A DNA stretch of 64,000 nt from Leifsonia poae (GCF_027921845.1 NZ_BSEN01000010.1:33923-97922), one strand, 5' to 3'; shown: positions 1-8,848, counted from the stretch's first letter. Numbers and translations are program-made. Notes: generated by a model not told the origin, from the letters alone.

Positions 1-38
1 CGGCCCCCCACCCGCCCCGACACCGGCGGAAAGCACCT

Positions 39-1022
39 ATGCGCTACTACCTGAACAAGCTCGGCTTCTACCTGATCGCCGGCTGGATCGCGATCACCCT
101 CAACTTCCTGCTCCCCCGGCTCGTCAAGGGCAGCCCGGTCGACGTGATCCTCGCGAAGACCCAAGGCGTCGGCCCGATGCCGCCCGAGGCGCGGCACGCG
201 CTCGAGCTGCAGTTCGGCGTCTCCCACGAGCCCCTGATCGTTCAGTACGGCCAGTACCTCCACAACCTCTTCACCGGAGACTTCGGCCTCTCGGTGAGTT
301 ACTACCCCACCCCCGCCATCGACGTCGTGATGCAGGCGCTGCCGTGGACCGTCGCCCTCGTCGGTCTCGCCACCGTGATCAGCTACGTCATCGGCATCGT
401 GTTCGGCTCCTGGCTCGGGTGGCGCCGAGGCACGTGGACCGATTCGATCCTGCCGGCCTCGACCTTCTTCTCGGCCATCCCGTACTTCTGGCTCGCCCTG
501 GTGCTGGTGTACATCTTCGGGTCGATCCTGCACTGGTTCCCGGTGAGCGGCGGCTACGACTTCACCATCACCCCCGGTTTCACACCCGAGTTCATCGGGT
601 CCGTCATCCTCTACGGCATGCTGCCCGCCATCACGATCATCCTCGCGTCGGTCTCGGGTCAGCTGCTCGGCACCCGCAACATGATGGTGTCGACGATGGC
701 GGAGGACTACGTAGTCACAGCCCGCGCCAAGGGCCTCCGGCCGCGCCGCGTCTTCGGCTCGTACGCCATGCGCAACGCCCTCCTGCCATCGGTGGCCGGC
801 TTCGCGATGTCGCTCGGCTTCATCGTGAACGGCTCCGTCGTGACCGAGAGCGTGTTCGGGTATCCGGGCGTCGGCTTCACCCTCCTCACCGCCGTGCAGA
901 ACAACGATTACCCGCTGATGCAGGCTCTGTTCCTCGTCATCACGCTCGCCGTGCTCGGCGCCAACCTCGTCGTCGACCTGATCTACGGCTTCATCGACCC
1001 CCGCACCCGCCTGGCGAACTGA
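39..1022 (+). CDS. Opp/Dpp-type ABC importer permease, DppB-like
   Basis: Cytoplasmic-membrane subunit of a peptide/glycoside-class ABC importer. The 327-aa protein has an N-terminal membrane anchor (about residues 10-28) and a C-terminal BPD_transp_1 domain with about five further hydrophobic segments. The cytoplasmic EAA-type loop is visible near residues 228-248 (AKGLRPRRVFGSYAMRN). The start is ATG with a GGAAAG ribosome site at 28-33. It is the first gene seen of a four-gene operon (39-3815) whose later genes overlap by 4 bp. No binding protein is present in the window, so it is probably encoded just left of position 1. The substrate cannot be read from sequence; the neighbouring sugar genes argue for an oligosaccharide or glycoside rather than a peptide. 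Confidence 0.93.
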   Translation: MRYYLNKLGFYLIAGWIAITLNFLLPRLVKGSPVDVILAKTQGVGPMPPEARHALELQFGVSHEPLIVQYGQYLHNLFTGDFGLSVSYYPTPAIDVVMQALPWTVALVGLATVISYVIGIVFGSWLGWRRGTWTDSILPASTFFSAIPYFWLALVLVYIFGSILHWFPVSGGYDFTITPGFTPEFIGSVILYGMLPAITIILASVSGQLLGTRNMMVSTMAEDYVVTARAKGLRPRRVFGSYAMRNALLPSVAGFAMSLGFIVNGSVVTESVFGYPGVGFTLLTAVQNNDYPLMQALFLVITLAVLGANLVVDLIYGFIDPRTRLAN

Positions 1023-1048
1023 GCCGAGAGGCGACCAAGGAGAGCACC

Positions 1049-2029
1049 ATGAGTTTCACCCAGCAAGAGCTCGCCGACCCCGAGCTGTCGGGGTCCGAAC
1101 CGGACCTTGCCGACGACGGCCCGCCCCGCACCGGCTTCTTCCGCGCCTCGGGGCGCGCATCCGGCAGGCGCAGCACCTCGCGCGGCTGGAAGTTCTGGGT
1201 CGGCATCGGCATCTGCGCCTTCTTCGCCGTGCTGGCCGTCATCGCGCCGTTCCTCGTGCCGAACCCGAATCAGTCGAGCCCTGTCGGTCTCCAGCCGCCG
1301 AGCGCCGAGCACTGGTTCGGGACCACCAACATCGGTCAGGATGTGCTCGGCCAGGTGATCGCGGGCACCACCGGCTCCGTCGTGATCGGCGTGGTGGCCG
1401 GTGCGATCACCGTGCTGCTGTCGATGATCTTCGGCATCGGCGGCGCATTCCTCGGCGGGATCTGGGACAACCTGTCGTCGCTGGTCAGCAACGTGTTCCT
1501 CGTCATCCCGGGCCTGCCGCTGCTGATCATCGTCACCGACTACGTCGAGTCGCGTGACATCATCGTGATCTCGGTCGTGATCGCCCTCGTCTCCTGGGCC
1601 GGCGCTGCCCGTGTGCTGCGGGCGCAGACCCTCTCCGTGAGGTCGCGCGACTACGTGGACGCGGCCCGCGTCGCCAGCGAGTCCAACTGGCGCATCATGC
1701 TGCGGGAGATCCTCCCGAACCTGATGCCCATCATCGCGTCGCAGTTCGTCTTCGGCGCGCTCGGCGCCATCCTGGCCGAGGCCGGTCTGTCGTTCCTCGG
1801 GCTCGGTGCGCCCGGCGGCAAATCGTGGGGAAGCATCCTGTTCTTCGCCCAGAACGCGCAGGCGATCACTCTGGGCGCCTGGTGGTGGTTCGTGCCGCCC
1901 GGCCTCTGCATCGCCATCCTCGGCGCGGCACTCGGCCTGATCAACTTCAGCATCGACGAGCGCATCAACCCGCGCCTGCGCACCGCCGCCATCGTGAAGC
2001 ACGCACGCAGAAAGGGGGCGACCGCATGA
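1049..2029 (+). CDS. Opp/Dpp-type ABC importer permease, DppC-like
   Basis: Second pore subunit of the plus-strand importer, 326 aa. The N-terminal ~50 residues are polar and cytoplasmic (Asp/Glu-rich, then Arg-rich). The first membrane helix is near residues 52-70, followed by the OppC-type periplasmic stretch ending in HWFGT, and then the BPD_transp_1 domain with its EAA loop (YVDAARVASESNWRIMLRE). The start ATG at 1049 is preceded by a consensus AAGGAG at 1037-1042. Its stop overlaps the next start (ATGA), so it is translationally coupled to the ATPase gene. It resembles the permease half of the fusion protein at 10005-12080, so the two importers are related. Confidence 0.93.
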   Translation: MSFTQQELADPELSGSEPDLADDGPPRTGFFRASGRASGRRSTSRGWKFWVGIGICAFFAVLAVIAPFLVPNPNQSSPVGLQPPSAEHWFGTTNIGQDVLGQVIAGTTGSVVIGVVAGAITVLLSMIFGIGGAFLGGIWDNLSSLVSNVFLVIPGLPLLIIVTDYVESRDIIVISVVIALVSWAGAARVLRAQTLSVRSRDYVDAARVASESNWRIMLREILPNLMPIIASQFVFGALGAILAEAGLSFLGLGAPGGKSWGSILFFAQNAQAITLGAWWWFVPPGLCIAILGAALGLINFSIDERINPRLRTAAIVKHARRKGATA

Positions 2030-2883
2030 GCGCGCCGCTGCTGAGCATCCGCAACCTGACCGTCGACTACCAGACGGACTCTCCCGTGCGTGCCGTGAAC
2101 AACGTGTTCCTCGACATCCGCCCCGGCGAGATCGTCGGACTCGCCGGCGAATCCGGATGCGGCAAGTCGACGCTCGCGTACACCGTCACCCGGCTGCTCC
2201 AGGCACCGGCCGAGATCACCGGCGGCTCGATCGAGTGGCGACGCGACGACGGCGGGATCACCGACGTGCTCTCGCTCGACGGGCCGGACCTGCGGGCATT
2301 CCGCTGGCAGGAGATCTCGATGGTCTTCCAGGGGGCGATGAGCGCCTTGAACCCCGTTCACCGCATCGGATCGCAAATCGAGGACGTCTTCATCGACCAC
2401 CGCAGCGGGCTCAACCGCCGCGAGCGCCGCGAACGCGCCGCCGAGCTGCTGCGCACGGTCGGCATCCCCGCCGACCGTCTACGCAGCTATCCGCACGAAC
2501 TCTCGGGCGGCATGCGGCAGCGGGTCATGATCGCGATGGCGCTCGCCCTTCGGCCGCGCCTGATCATCATGGACGAGCCGACCACCGCGCTCGACGTCGT
2601 CGTACAGCGCAACATCCTCGAGGAGATCGACCGCCTGCGAACGGAGTTCGGCTTCGCCGTGCTGTTCATCACCCACGACCTCGGACTGCTGCTCGAGATC
2701 AGCGACCGCGTCGGTGTGATGCTGTCCGGTCGCCTGGTCGAGCAGAACACACCGGACGTGCTGCTGGAGAACCCCTCGCACGAGTACACGCGGCACCTGC
2801 TCCGTTCCTTCCCCAGCCTGCGCGGCGACGTGCCGCTCACCGGATCCCGCTACATCGACAGCGGAGAAGAGGTCACCGCATGA
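2026..2883 (+). CDS. Opp/Dpp-type ABC importer ATP-binding protein, DppD-like
   Basis: Cytoplasmic ATPase subunit that powers the importer. The 285-aa protein shows Walker A GESGCGKST, the Q-loop region, the signature LSGGMRQR, Walker [13 protein letters not shown] and the H-loop (ITHDLG). The start ATG at 2026 overlaps the upstream stop by 4 bp. It is shorter than typical DppD/OppD: it stops soon after the ABC domain and lacks the C-terminal oligo_HPY extension with its Cys motif, which is present in both ATPases of the minus-strand system (for example [14 protein letters not shown]). The annotated function rests on family motifs; the substrate is unknown. Confidence 0.92.
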   Translation: MSAPLLSIRNLTVDYQTDSPVRAVNNVFLDIRPGEIVGLAGESGCGKSTLAYTVTRLLQAPAEITGGSIEWRRDDGGITDVLSLDGPDLRAFRWQEISMVFQGAMSALNPVHRIGSQIEDVFIDHRSGLNRRERRERAAELLRTVGIPADRLRSYPHELSGGMRQRVMIAMALALRPRLIIMDEPTTALDVVVQRNILEEIDRLRTEFGFAVLFITHDLGLLLEISDRVGVMLSGRLVEQNTPDVLLENPSHEYTRHLLRSFPSLRGDVPLTGSRYIDSGEEVTA

Positions 2884-3815
2884 CCACCCTCGAAGCCCTC
2901 CATCTGCGCAAGAACTACGAGATCAGAGGAACCGGCCTGAAGAACAAGATCCTCAAGGCGGTCGACGACGTGTCGATCGTGGTGCGCCCGGGCGAGTCGG
3001 TCGCCCTCGTAGGCGAGTCGGGCAGCGGGAAGTCGACCATCGCCAAGATGCTCATCCGTCTGATCGAGCCGACCGCAGGAGACATCACGCTCGACGGCGA
3101 GCGCATCGGTCGCGGCCGCGCCGCCACCACGCGCTACCGCTCGCGCGTGCAGATGGTGTTCCAGGATCCGTTCTCGTCGCTCAACCCGTCGCTGACCATC
3201 CGGCACCATCTCACGCGCCCGCTGCGCATCCACGGCATCGTGAGGAACCGGGCGGAGGAGGAGCGCGAGCTGCGCCGTCTGCTCGAATCCGTGAACCTCG
3301 GTCCGGCGGCGGCCGTGCTGGCGAAATACCCGCACGAACTCTCCGGCGGCCAGCGCCAACGCGTCGCGATCGCGCGCGCCCTCGCGCCCCGTCCCGAGGT
3401 GCTCATCGCGGACGAGCCGGTGTCGATGCTCGACGTCTCCATCCGGCTGGAGATCCTGCAGCTGCTGGACGACCTGAAGCGGGAGCGCAACCTGGCGGTG
3501 CTCTACATCACGCACGACCTGGCCACGGCGCGGCACTTCTCGTCGCAGATCGTGGTGATGCGCCACGGCCGGGTGGTCGAGCGCGGGGCATCGGGCGACG
3601 TGATCCTGAACCCGATCCACCCCTACACGCAACTGCTGGTGCGCGCAGCGCCCGACCCGCACTCGGAGATCTTCGAGATCGACGAGGAACGGTTCCGCCT
3701 CTCCCCCGAGGTGCTCATCACCGACATCGACCCCGGGCCGACACCCGACGCATCGCACTGGGCTCGCGCCTGGACCGACGACCCGGCGGCCGCGGAACTG
3801 CTCGCCTCGGTGTGA
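2880..3815 (+). CDS. Opp/Dpp-type ABC importer ATP-binding protein, DppF-like
   Basis: Second ATPase of the plus-strand importer, 311 aa. It shows Walker [10 protein letters not shown], signature LSGGQRQR, Walker B EVLIADEPVSMLD (Val after DEP, common in DppF/OppF) and a switch His in YITHDLATA. Its ATG overlaps the previous stop by 4 bp. Like its partner it lacks the Cys-containing oligo_HPY tail; the last ~45 residues are instead acidic and contain no Cys. The stop codon ends at 3815, and the convergent GntR gene ends at 3816, so the two genes abut with no space for a separate terminator. Confidence 0.92.
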   Translation: MTTLEALHLRKNYEIRGTGLKNKILKAVDDVSIVVRPGESVALVGESGSGKSTIAKMLIRLIEPTAGDITLDGERIGRGRAATTRYRSRVQMVFQDPFSSLNPSLTIRHHLTRPLRIHGIVRNRAEEERELRRLLESVNLGPAAAVLAKYPHELSGGQRQRVAIARALAPRPEVLIADEPVSMLDVSIRLEILQLLDDLKRERNLAVLYITHDLATARHFSSQIVVMRHGRVVERGASGDVILNPIHPYTQLLVRAAPDPHSEIFEIDEERFRLSPEVLITDIDPGPTPDASHWARAWTDDPAAAELLASV

Positions 3816-4583
3816 TCAGCGCGTGCGCGCGAAGAAGGTGCGGAGGCGGTAGCGATCGCCTGCGTAGGTGATCGTCGAGACGAACAGCGGGTGCTCTGCG
3901 CGGTCGACCGCGACCTGACGCATGACGAGCACCGGCTGCCCCGGCTCCAGCCCGAGATGGGCGGCGACGTCGGCCTGGGCACTCCGCGCCTCGATCGTCG
4001 CGTCCGCTCGCAAGGGCTCGACACCGGCGTCGGCGAGGCGCTGGTACAGCGAGTCGACGGCGAAGTCGGCCGAGGCCAGGTCGGGCGCGAGAGCGGCCGG
4101 GATGCGCGTGATGTCGACGGCGATCGGCACCTCGTCGAGCAGCCGAACGCGCTCGAGGTGGAAGAGGGGCGTGCCGGGGGCGACGGACAGTTCCTCGGCC
4201 TCGTCGAGCGTCGCGGACTTGGTCTCGGCGCGCAGCACCCGGGACGAGGCGACCAGCCCCATCCTCGTGGCGGTCTCGGTGAACGACTCCAGGCTGTTGG
4301 GGAACTCCTTGCCGACACTCGGCGCCTGCGCCACGTACCAGCCCCGGCCGTGCGACGCGCTCAGCACGCCGTCCTCGACGAGCTGCCCGAGCGCTTTGCG
4401 CAGAGTGACACGGGAGATGCTGAGCTGCTGGCAGAGCTCCCGCTCGGGAGGCAGGCGCATGCCCGGCTTCAGCACGCCGGTGGCGATCTCGTGCGTGATC
4501 AGGTTCACGGCCTGGATCCAGAGCGGCTCCGGGTAGTCAGGACGGATCGCCGCGACGGCGGCTCCCCCGCTGGCTTCACTCAT
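3816..4583 (-). CDS. GntR family transcriptional regulator, HutC/UTRA type
   Basis: DNA-binding repressor-type protein of 255 aa. The N-terminal winged helix (about residues 20-85) contains the GntR hallmark MRLPPERELCQQLSISRVTLRKAL in shortened form as PPERELCQQ and SRVTLRKAL, followed by the wing GRGWYV. The C-terminal half is a UTRA ligand-binding fold typical of HutC regulators of sugar and amino-acid uptake. I chose the ATG at 4583 because GGAGGG lies at 4592-4597; an upstream in-frame ATG at 4619 has no ribosome site. Lying between two glycoside importers, it is the obvious candidate regulator of the locus, and palindromes at 4656-4678 and an ATACCACT box at 4622-4629 lie in its promoter region. 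Confidence 0.93.
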   Translation of the reverse strand: MSEASGGAAVAAIRPDYPEPLWIQAVNLITHEIATGVLKPGMRLPPERELCQQLSISRVTLRKALGQLVEDGVLSASHGRGWYVAQAPSVGKEFPNSLESFTETATRMGLVASSRVLRAETKSATLDEAEELSVAPGTPLFHLERVRLLDEVPIAVDITRIPAALAPDLASADFAVDSLYQRLADAGVEPLRADATIEARSAQADVAAHLGLEPGQPVLVMRQVAVDRAEHPLFVSTITYAGDRYRLRTFFARTR

Positions 4584-4621
4584 CGGTTCCACCCTCCACT
4601 GTCCCCATGCACGCCTCATTC

Positions 4622-4629
4622 ATACCACT
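4622..4629 (-). promoter_or_regulatory. Candidate GntR operator half-site (GTGGTAT box) upstream of the regulator gene
   Basis: Reads AGTGGTAT on the minus strand, about 40 bp before the GntR start codon. The identical octamer occurs upstream of the Gfo/Idh gene (14879-14886), and GTGGTA also lies in the GH9 promoter (19321-19327) and at 15021-15027. Assignment to this GntR protein is inference from position and recurrence. Confidence 0.4.
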
Positions 4630-4655
4630 CGTTACCTTTTCGAGCCGATGCCGAG

Positions 4656-4678
4656 CCGAACCGGTTCGGAATATTCCG
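4656..4678. promoter_or_regulatory. Two overlapping perfect palindromes between the epimerase gene and gntR
   Basis: CCGAACCGGTTCGG (4656-4669, 14 bp, perfect) shares three bases with CGGAATATTCCG (4667-4678, 12 bp, perfect). The pair begins about 10 bp past the epimerase stop and lies about 75 bp upstream of the GntR start. Both palindromes lack a central spacer, which fits a dimer-binding operator better than an RNA hairpin terminator. Confidence 0.5.
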
Positions 4679-4687
4679 ATGTCCCGC

Positions 4688-5668
4688 TCACGGGCGCGCG
4701 ATCAGGCGGTCGAACGCCGCCGACAGCTCCTCGCTCACGCCGCGAGCATCCGGGGTGGTGTCGTGGTGGGCGATGATCTCCCTGGCACCCTGCGAGAAGC
4801 TCACCCGGGGAGCGAATCCGGGGACGAGCCGGCGCAGCTTGGCCGTATCGAAGAGCATGCTGTGCCGGAAGTCGTGCTCGAGCACCTCGCCCCAGCCCGG
4901 CCACTGCGCTGCGATCGACTCGCTCGACCGGTGCACGAGCCGCGGCGAGCGCACCCCTGCCGCGGCCGCGAGCTCGAGATGGATCTGGTCCCACGTGAGG
5001 ATGTCACCGCTGACCACATTGACGCTCTCCCCGACGGCGTGCTGGTTGCCGAGCAGTGGGTAGAAGGCCCTGGCGAAATCGCTGGAGTGCATCAACGTCC
5101 ACAACGACGTGCCGTCCCCGTGCACGATCACCGGTCGCCCCGTGCGCATCCGTTCGATGGCCGTCCACCCCGACAGCACGGGGATGGCCGTGCGGTCGTA
5201 GGTGTGGAACGGCCGCACGATCGTCAGCGGGAAGTCGCTCTCGCGATAGGCCTCTTCGAGGAAAAGCTCGCACGCGACCTTGTCGCGCCCGTAGCCGAAC
5301 ACCGGCTGCCTGCGCGGGCTCGACTCGGTGATCGGCAGGCTCGGCACCGGGCGGCCGAACACCGAGCAGGTGCTGATGAACACGTACTGCGAGGTGCGGT
5401 CGCGGAACAGTTCGACCTGCCCCTCGAGGTCGCGCGGGGTGAAGGCCACCCAGTTCACCACGGCGTCCCAGGTCTCGTCACCGAGCAGTTTGCCGAGGGA
5501 CTCCGGATCCCGCACATCGCCGTGCAGCGCCCGCACACCATCGCGAACGGTGCGACGCGGCTCTGACCGGGTGACGATCGTCACCTCGGCGCCCTGAGCG
5601 GCGGCCTCTTCCGCGGCCGCCGAGCCGATCATGCCGTTGCCGCCGAGGAACAGGATTCTGGTGCTCAT
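4688..5668 (-). CDS. NAD-dependent epimerase/dehydratase family protein (extended SDR)
   Basis: Predicted cytoplasmic NAD(P)-dependent sugar or keto-sugar oxidoreductase/epimerase, 326 aa. The Rossmann glycine motif is at residues 9-15 (GGNGMIG), the acidic/basic cofactor region follows, and the catalytic Tyr/Lys pair appears as YGRDK near residue 135, with a Ser/Thr-rich stretch STCSVFG before it. ATG at 5668 has GGGGAGAA upstream and overlaps the previous stop by 4 bp. It is the last gene of the minus-strand glycoside operon. The family acts on nucleotide or free sugars, so the exact substrate is open; context suggests reduction or epimerisation of an oxidised sugar. Confidence 0.88.
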   Translation of the reverse strand: MSTRILFLGGNGMIGSAAAEEAAAQGAEVTIVTRSEPRRTVRDGVRALHGDVRDPESLGKLLGDETWDAVVNWVAFTPRDLEGQVELFRDRTSQYVFISTCSVFGRPVPSLPITESSPRRQPVFGYGRDKVACELFLEEAYRESDFPLTIVRPFHTYDRTAIPVLSGWTAIERMRTGRPVIVHGDGTSLWTLMHSSDFARAFYPLLGNQHAVGESVNVVSGDILTWDQIHLELAAAAGVRSPRLVHRSSESIAAQWPGWGEVLEHDFRHSMLFDTAKLRRLVPGFAPRVSFSQGAREIIAHHDTTPDARGVSEELSAAFDRLIARP

Positions 5669-6432
5669 GCGGTTCTCCCCTGGGAAAGACCGCTGCCGAC
5701 GAGGTAGCGGTAGCTGGTTTCGAGTGCGTCGAAGGTGTCGACGTCCAGTCGTTCGAGTTCGACGATGTGCCAACGCAGACCGGACGACGCGGTGAGGATG
5801 GCGGACCAGTCCATCCGTCCGTCCCCGATCGGCGTCATCACGTCGTCGTCGTAGCTGTGTGCGGGTCCGTCTTTGATGTGCACCCGCTGCGCTCGGTCGC
5901 CCAGCCGGGTGAGCACCTCGGCCGGATCCGCACCACCCATCCGCGCCCAGTAGGCGTCGAGCTCGACCGTCACGCGGGGGTCGAGCAGGCCGAGCAGGAT
6001 GTCGTACGCCTGCCGCCCGTCGAACGCGTTCGTGAACTCGGCGAAATGATTGTGGTACGCGACGGCGAGTCCCCGGCCCGAGGCATTCTCGGCGGCCGCG
6101 TTCACCCGCTGCACCCCCCGCTCGATGCCCGCCGGACTGTCGAACTCCTCGCGCTCCATCGACCAGATCAGCGTGCCGGCGCCGAGCTCCTCTGCGTCGT
6201 CCAGGATGCGCTGCGCATCGGTGCCGGCCGGGAACGGCGTGTGCGCGCTGGTGATGGCGAGTCCCGCGGCTGCCGCGGCCTCCCGCACGCGCGACGGGCC
6301 GTATCGCTCGACGAGCCCATAGGTCTCGAGGCCGAGGTAGCCGATCCCCGCAACCCGTGCGAGGGTGCCCTCGAGGTCGGCCAGTGCGTGTTCGAGCACG
6401 GTGTAGCCCATCACGGCGATCGGAGCGGTCAC
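5665..6432 (-). CDS. TIM-barrel sugar phosphate isomerase/epimerase family protein
   Basis: Xylose-isomerase-like TIM barrel (AP endonuclease 2 superfamily), 255 aa, predicted cytoplasmic and metal-dependent. The order of barrel motifs fits the family: GIGYLGLETYG (strand 1), SAHTPFP (strand 2), YHNHFAEF (strand 4, metal/substrate region), VELDAYW, RVHIKDG and a C-terminal strand ending with IVELER. The start is GTG at 6432, overlapping the upstream ThuA-like gene by 4 bp. Family members include isomerases, epimerases and the beta-eliminating lyases of 3-keto-glycoside pathways. Next to Gfo/Idh and ThuA-like genes, a role in cleaving or isomerising an oxidised glycoside is plausible but not proven. 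Confidence 0.88.
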   Translation of the reverse strand: MTAPIAVMGYTVLEHALADLEGTLARVAGIGYLGLETYGLVERYGPSRVREAAAAAGLAITSAHTPFPAGTDAQRILDDAEELGAGTLIWSMEREEFDSPAGIERGVQRVNAAAENASGRGLAVAYHNHFAEFTNAFDGRQAYDILLGLLDPRVTVELDAYWARMGGADPAEVLTRLGDRAQRVHIKDGPAHSYDDDVMTPIGDGRMDWSAILTASSGLRWHIVELERLDVDTFDALETSYRYLVGSGLSQGRTA

Positions 6433-7097
6433 AGCGCGCCCGCCGCCCAGGCGATGGCCCGACGCACGAGCGTGCGCACCGACGGTTCACCCCACGAGCG
6501 CATGTCGTGTCCGAGGGCGAGGTACACCACGCGGCCGGCACCGACGGTGCGCGTGTACAGCACCGGGATCACCGCACCGTCGGCGTGATGACGCTGCGCG
6601 AGCACGTGCACGCCATCGTCGGCGAGCTCGAACTCGTAGTACTCGTCGAACAGATCGAAGTCGTCGAGACCGTCGGTGATCGGATGCTCGGCGACGATCT
6701 CGATCGTGTGGCGCCCCTCGTGGTGGCCCGGGCCGTGCGACAGGTAGCGGTTGCCCAGGAGCTCGAACATCGGCCGGTCGGCGGGATCGATGCCGTCGCC
6801 GTCCCAGCCCAGGATGTTCGCCCCGTGCACGCCGACCAGCCCCGTGCCGCCGGCGACGGCGGCGGCGAGCGCCTCCTGCTGAGCGGTGGGGAACTGGCCG
6901 CCGGCCGAATACAGCAGATAGACGTCGGCATCGGCCGTCTCCGGCCGTGGTTCGACGAAGCGGTTCATCCCCATCGCCCGGCGGGTCACCAGACCCGCCT
7001 CGATTCCGAGCTGCTGGAACACCTGCGATGCGGTGAGGAGGTCGTGGTGGATGTCGTCGCCGTTCACGACGACCAGTGCGTTGCGCGTGTCGCTCAT
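6429..7097 (-). CDS. ThuA domain-containing protein (copy 2)
   Basis: Class-I amidotransferase-like (ThuA) fold, 222 aa, no signal peptide. The N terminus NALVVVNGDDIHHDLLTAS matches the family's first strand and the conserved DxxHD region; GLVGVHGANILG and GHHEGRHTIEI are the other typical blocks, and the C terminus carries GRVVYLALGHD. ThuA proteins are associated with trehalose/disaccharide utilisation through 3-keto sugars in rhizobia, but their chemistry is poorly defined. It follows the binding-protein gene after an 89-bp gap containing a strong hairpin, and overlaps the isomerase gene. A paralogue lies at 13055-13750 in the same operon. Confidence 0.87.
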   Translation of the reverse strand: MSDTRNALVVVNGDDIHHDLLTASQVFQQLGIEAGLVTRRAMGMNRFVEPRPETADADVYLLYSAGGQFPTAQQEALAAAVAGGTGLVGVHGANILGWDGDGIDPADRPMFELLGNRYLSHGPGHHEGRHTIEIVAEHPITDGLDDFDLFDEYYEFELADDGVHVLAQRHHADGAVIPVLYTRTVGAGRVVYLALGHDMRSWGEPSVRTLVRRAIAWAAGAL

Positions 7098-7137
7098 CTC
7101 TCGTTCTTCTTCATCGTCGCGGGGAGGGTAAGGCGCA

Positions 7138-7176
7138 CCGACGGCGGACCGGCCCTCGCGTCCGGCCCGCCGTCGG
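7138..7176 (-). terminator. Long hairpin directly after the binding-protein gene
   Basis: Arms 7138-7152 and 7162-7176 pair over 15 bp with one mismatch around a 9-nt loop. There is no following T-run, so it probably stabilises the upstream binding-protein mRNA or reduces read-through rather than ending transcription completely. A comparable hairpin follows the other binding-protein gene (43967-43996). Confidence 0.6.
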
Positions 7177-7186
7177 TCTCAGTCGA

Positions 7187-8848
7187 TCAGGCGATCGGCT
7201 TGAGCTTCAGCGCGACCACCGGGTTGGGGTACGGCGCGAAGTACGGGTCCTGCTCGCTCGGCCAGCCGGTGACCTTCGCCGAACTCCAGTCGCCGTAGTT
7301 GCCCCAGTAGAACATGACGATCATCGGCAGCTGGTCGATCCAGATGCCCTCGATCTGCTCCAGGATCTGCGCGCGCTCCTCGTCCGAGGTGGCGAGCGGG
7401 TACTTGGCGAACAGCTCCTTGGCGACCGGGTCGTTGAACCGCTCGATGTTCTCGAACGTCGGCGTCGCTTTGCCGATGGGGTAGTACTTGTTCGGGTTCA
7501 TCATCGAGTCGTAGATGTTGAACGCGCGCGGCGCCGGCCCGACGGGGTAGCCGATGGTCGACTGGAAGGTGCCGTCGGCGGTGATCTTGTTGATGTCGTT
7601 CACCGACGTGGTGTCGATGTCGAGCTTGATGCCGAGGTCCTTCAGCTGCGACACGAGCACCTGGGCGCGGGACGCGATATCGGTGTACGACGCCGGGAAG
7701 CTGACGGAGAACTCGACCCGCTTGCCGCCCTTCTCGTAGTACCCGTCGCTGCCCTTGGTGTAGCCGGCATCCGTGAGCTGCTTCTCGGCGGCGGGCTTGT
7801 CCTGCTTGAAGACCAGGTCTTTGTACTTGCTCGCCACCTCGCTCTCGAACGCGGGCATCGGCAGGCCGGTCTGGCTCGTGGCCGCCGGGGAGTCCGTCGC
7901 CGCTCCGACCTGCTCCCGGTCGACGCCGAGGCTGATCGCCCGCCGCACGGCGATGTCGCTGAGCGGCCACTTCTCGAGGTTCGGGATGAGGCCGTCAGAG
8001 CCCACCACGGGAGCCCAGTAGTGGTTGTCCTTGCTCTTCGAGGTGTAGGTCTTCTCGGCGTCGGCGATGTATGTGCCGCTCCAGTCGGCCTGACCCTGTA
8101 CGAGCGCGTTGGTCTGACCCTGGTTGTCCTTGTACGGGATGAACCGGATGCCGGCGATTTTGGCCGGAGCCTGCCAGTAGTCCTTGTTCGTCTTCAGCAC
8201 GAAGCTCTGGGGCGAGAAGGTGTCGAGTTCGAACGGGCCGGTGCCGACCGGGTTCTTGTCGACATAGGTGGTCGGGTCGCCGACCTTCGACCAGATGTGC
8301 TTGGAGACGATCGCGGCCGAGACCAGCGAGGTGAACTTCGTCTCCGACGGATCCTTGAACGTCATCACGACCGTGTTCGCGTCCTTCGCCGTGATGGTGT
8401 CGAAGTCGACGCCTCCGACGTTGAGAGCCGGATACTTTTTGAGCAGCTCGTAGGTGAACACGACGTCGTCTGCCGAGAACGGCTTGCCGTCGGTCCACTT
8501 CACGCCCTGCTGCAGGTCGAGCGTCAGTGTCTTGTTGCTGTTCGACCAGGTCCACTTCTTCGCGAGCCACGGGATGTCTTTGCCGATGTCGACGTTGTTG
8601 ATCTGCACGAGCGGCTCGTAGATGAACCCGCCGGCGCCCTGGTTGGTATAGGTCGCCCCCTGCGCCGTGTTCGGCAGGTAGGGGTTGAACGACTGGGTCA
8701 GCGAGTCCGCCTGACTCGCGACGTTGAGGATCAGTCCGTCACCCGACCCGCCACTGCTCGACGAGCACGCGGCGAGCGGGACGATCAGTCCGGCGGCCAG
8801 CGTCGCACCGATGATGGTGCGGGCGAGCGTTGCCTTTCTGCGTTTCAT
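7187..8848 (-). CDS. ABC transporter substrate-binding lipoprotein, family 5 (SBP_bac_5)
   Basis: Extracytoplasmic ligand-binding subunit of the minus-strand importer, 553 aa. A lipoprotein signal occupies residues 1-28 (basic KRRK, hydrophobic core, lipobox LAAC), so it should be anchored to the outer face of the membrane. Family-5 features follow: an SFNPYLP opening, [20 protein letters not shown] near residue 130 (quoted in part: [15 protein letters not shown]), and a long two-lobed domain. ATG at 8848 has GGGAG at 8856-8860 and overlaps the ATPase stop. Family 5 binds peptides, nickel or oligosaccharides; the surrounding sugar genes favour a glycoside. Confidence 0.93.
   Translation of the reverse strand: MKRRKATLARTIIGATLAAGLIVPLAACSSSSGGSGDGLILNVASQADSLTQSFNPYLPNTAQGATYTNQGAGGFIYEPLVQINNVDIGKDIPWLAKKWTWSNSNKTLTLDLQQGVKWTDGKPFSADDVVFTYELLKKYPALNVGGVDFDTITAKDANTVVMTFKDPSETKFTSLVSAAIVSKHIWSKVGDPTTYVDKNPVGTGPFELDTFSPQSFVLKTNKDYWQAPAKIAGIRFIPYKDNQGQTNALVQGQADWSGTYIADAEKTYTSKSKDNHYWAPVVGSDGLIPNLEKWPLSDIAVRRAISLGVDREQVGAATDSPAATSQTGLPMPAFESEVASKYKDLVFKQDKPAAEKQLTDAGYTKGSDGYYEKGGKRVEFSVSFPASYTDIASRAQVLVSQLKDLGIKLDIDTTSVNDINKITADGTFQSTIGYPVGPAPRAFNIYDSMMNPNKYYPIGKATPTFENIERFNDPVAKELFAKYPLATSDEERAQILEQIEGIWIDQLPMIVMFYWGNYGDWSSAKVTGWPSEQDPYFAPYPNPVVALKLKPIA

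Noticed and set aside
5004-5273. Other open frames of 60-150 codons across the window
   Set aside because: They lie inside larger genes with recognisable domains and show Arg/Pro/Ala-rich shadow composition.
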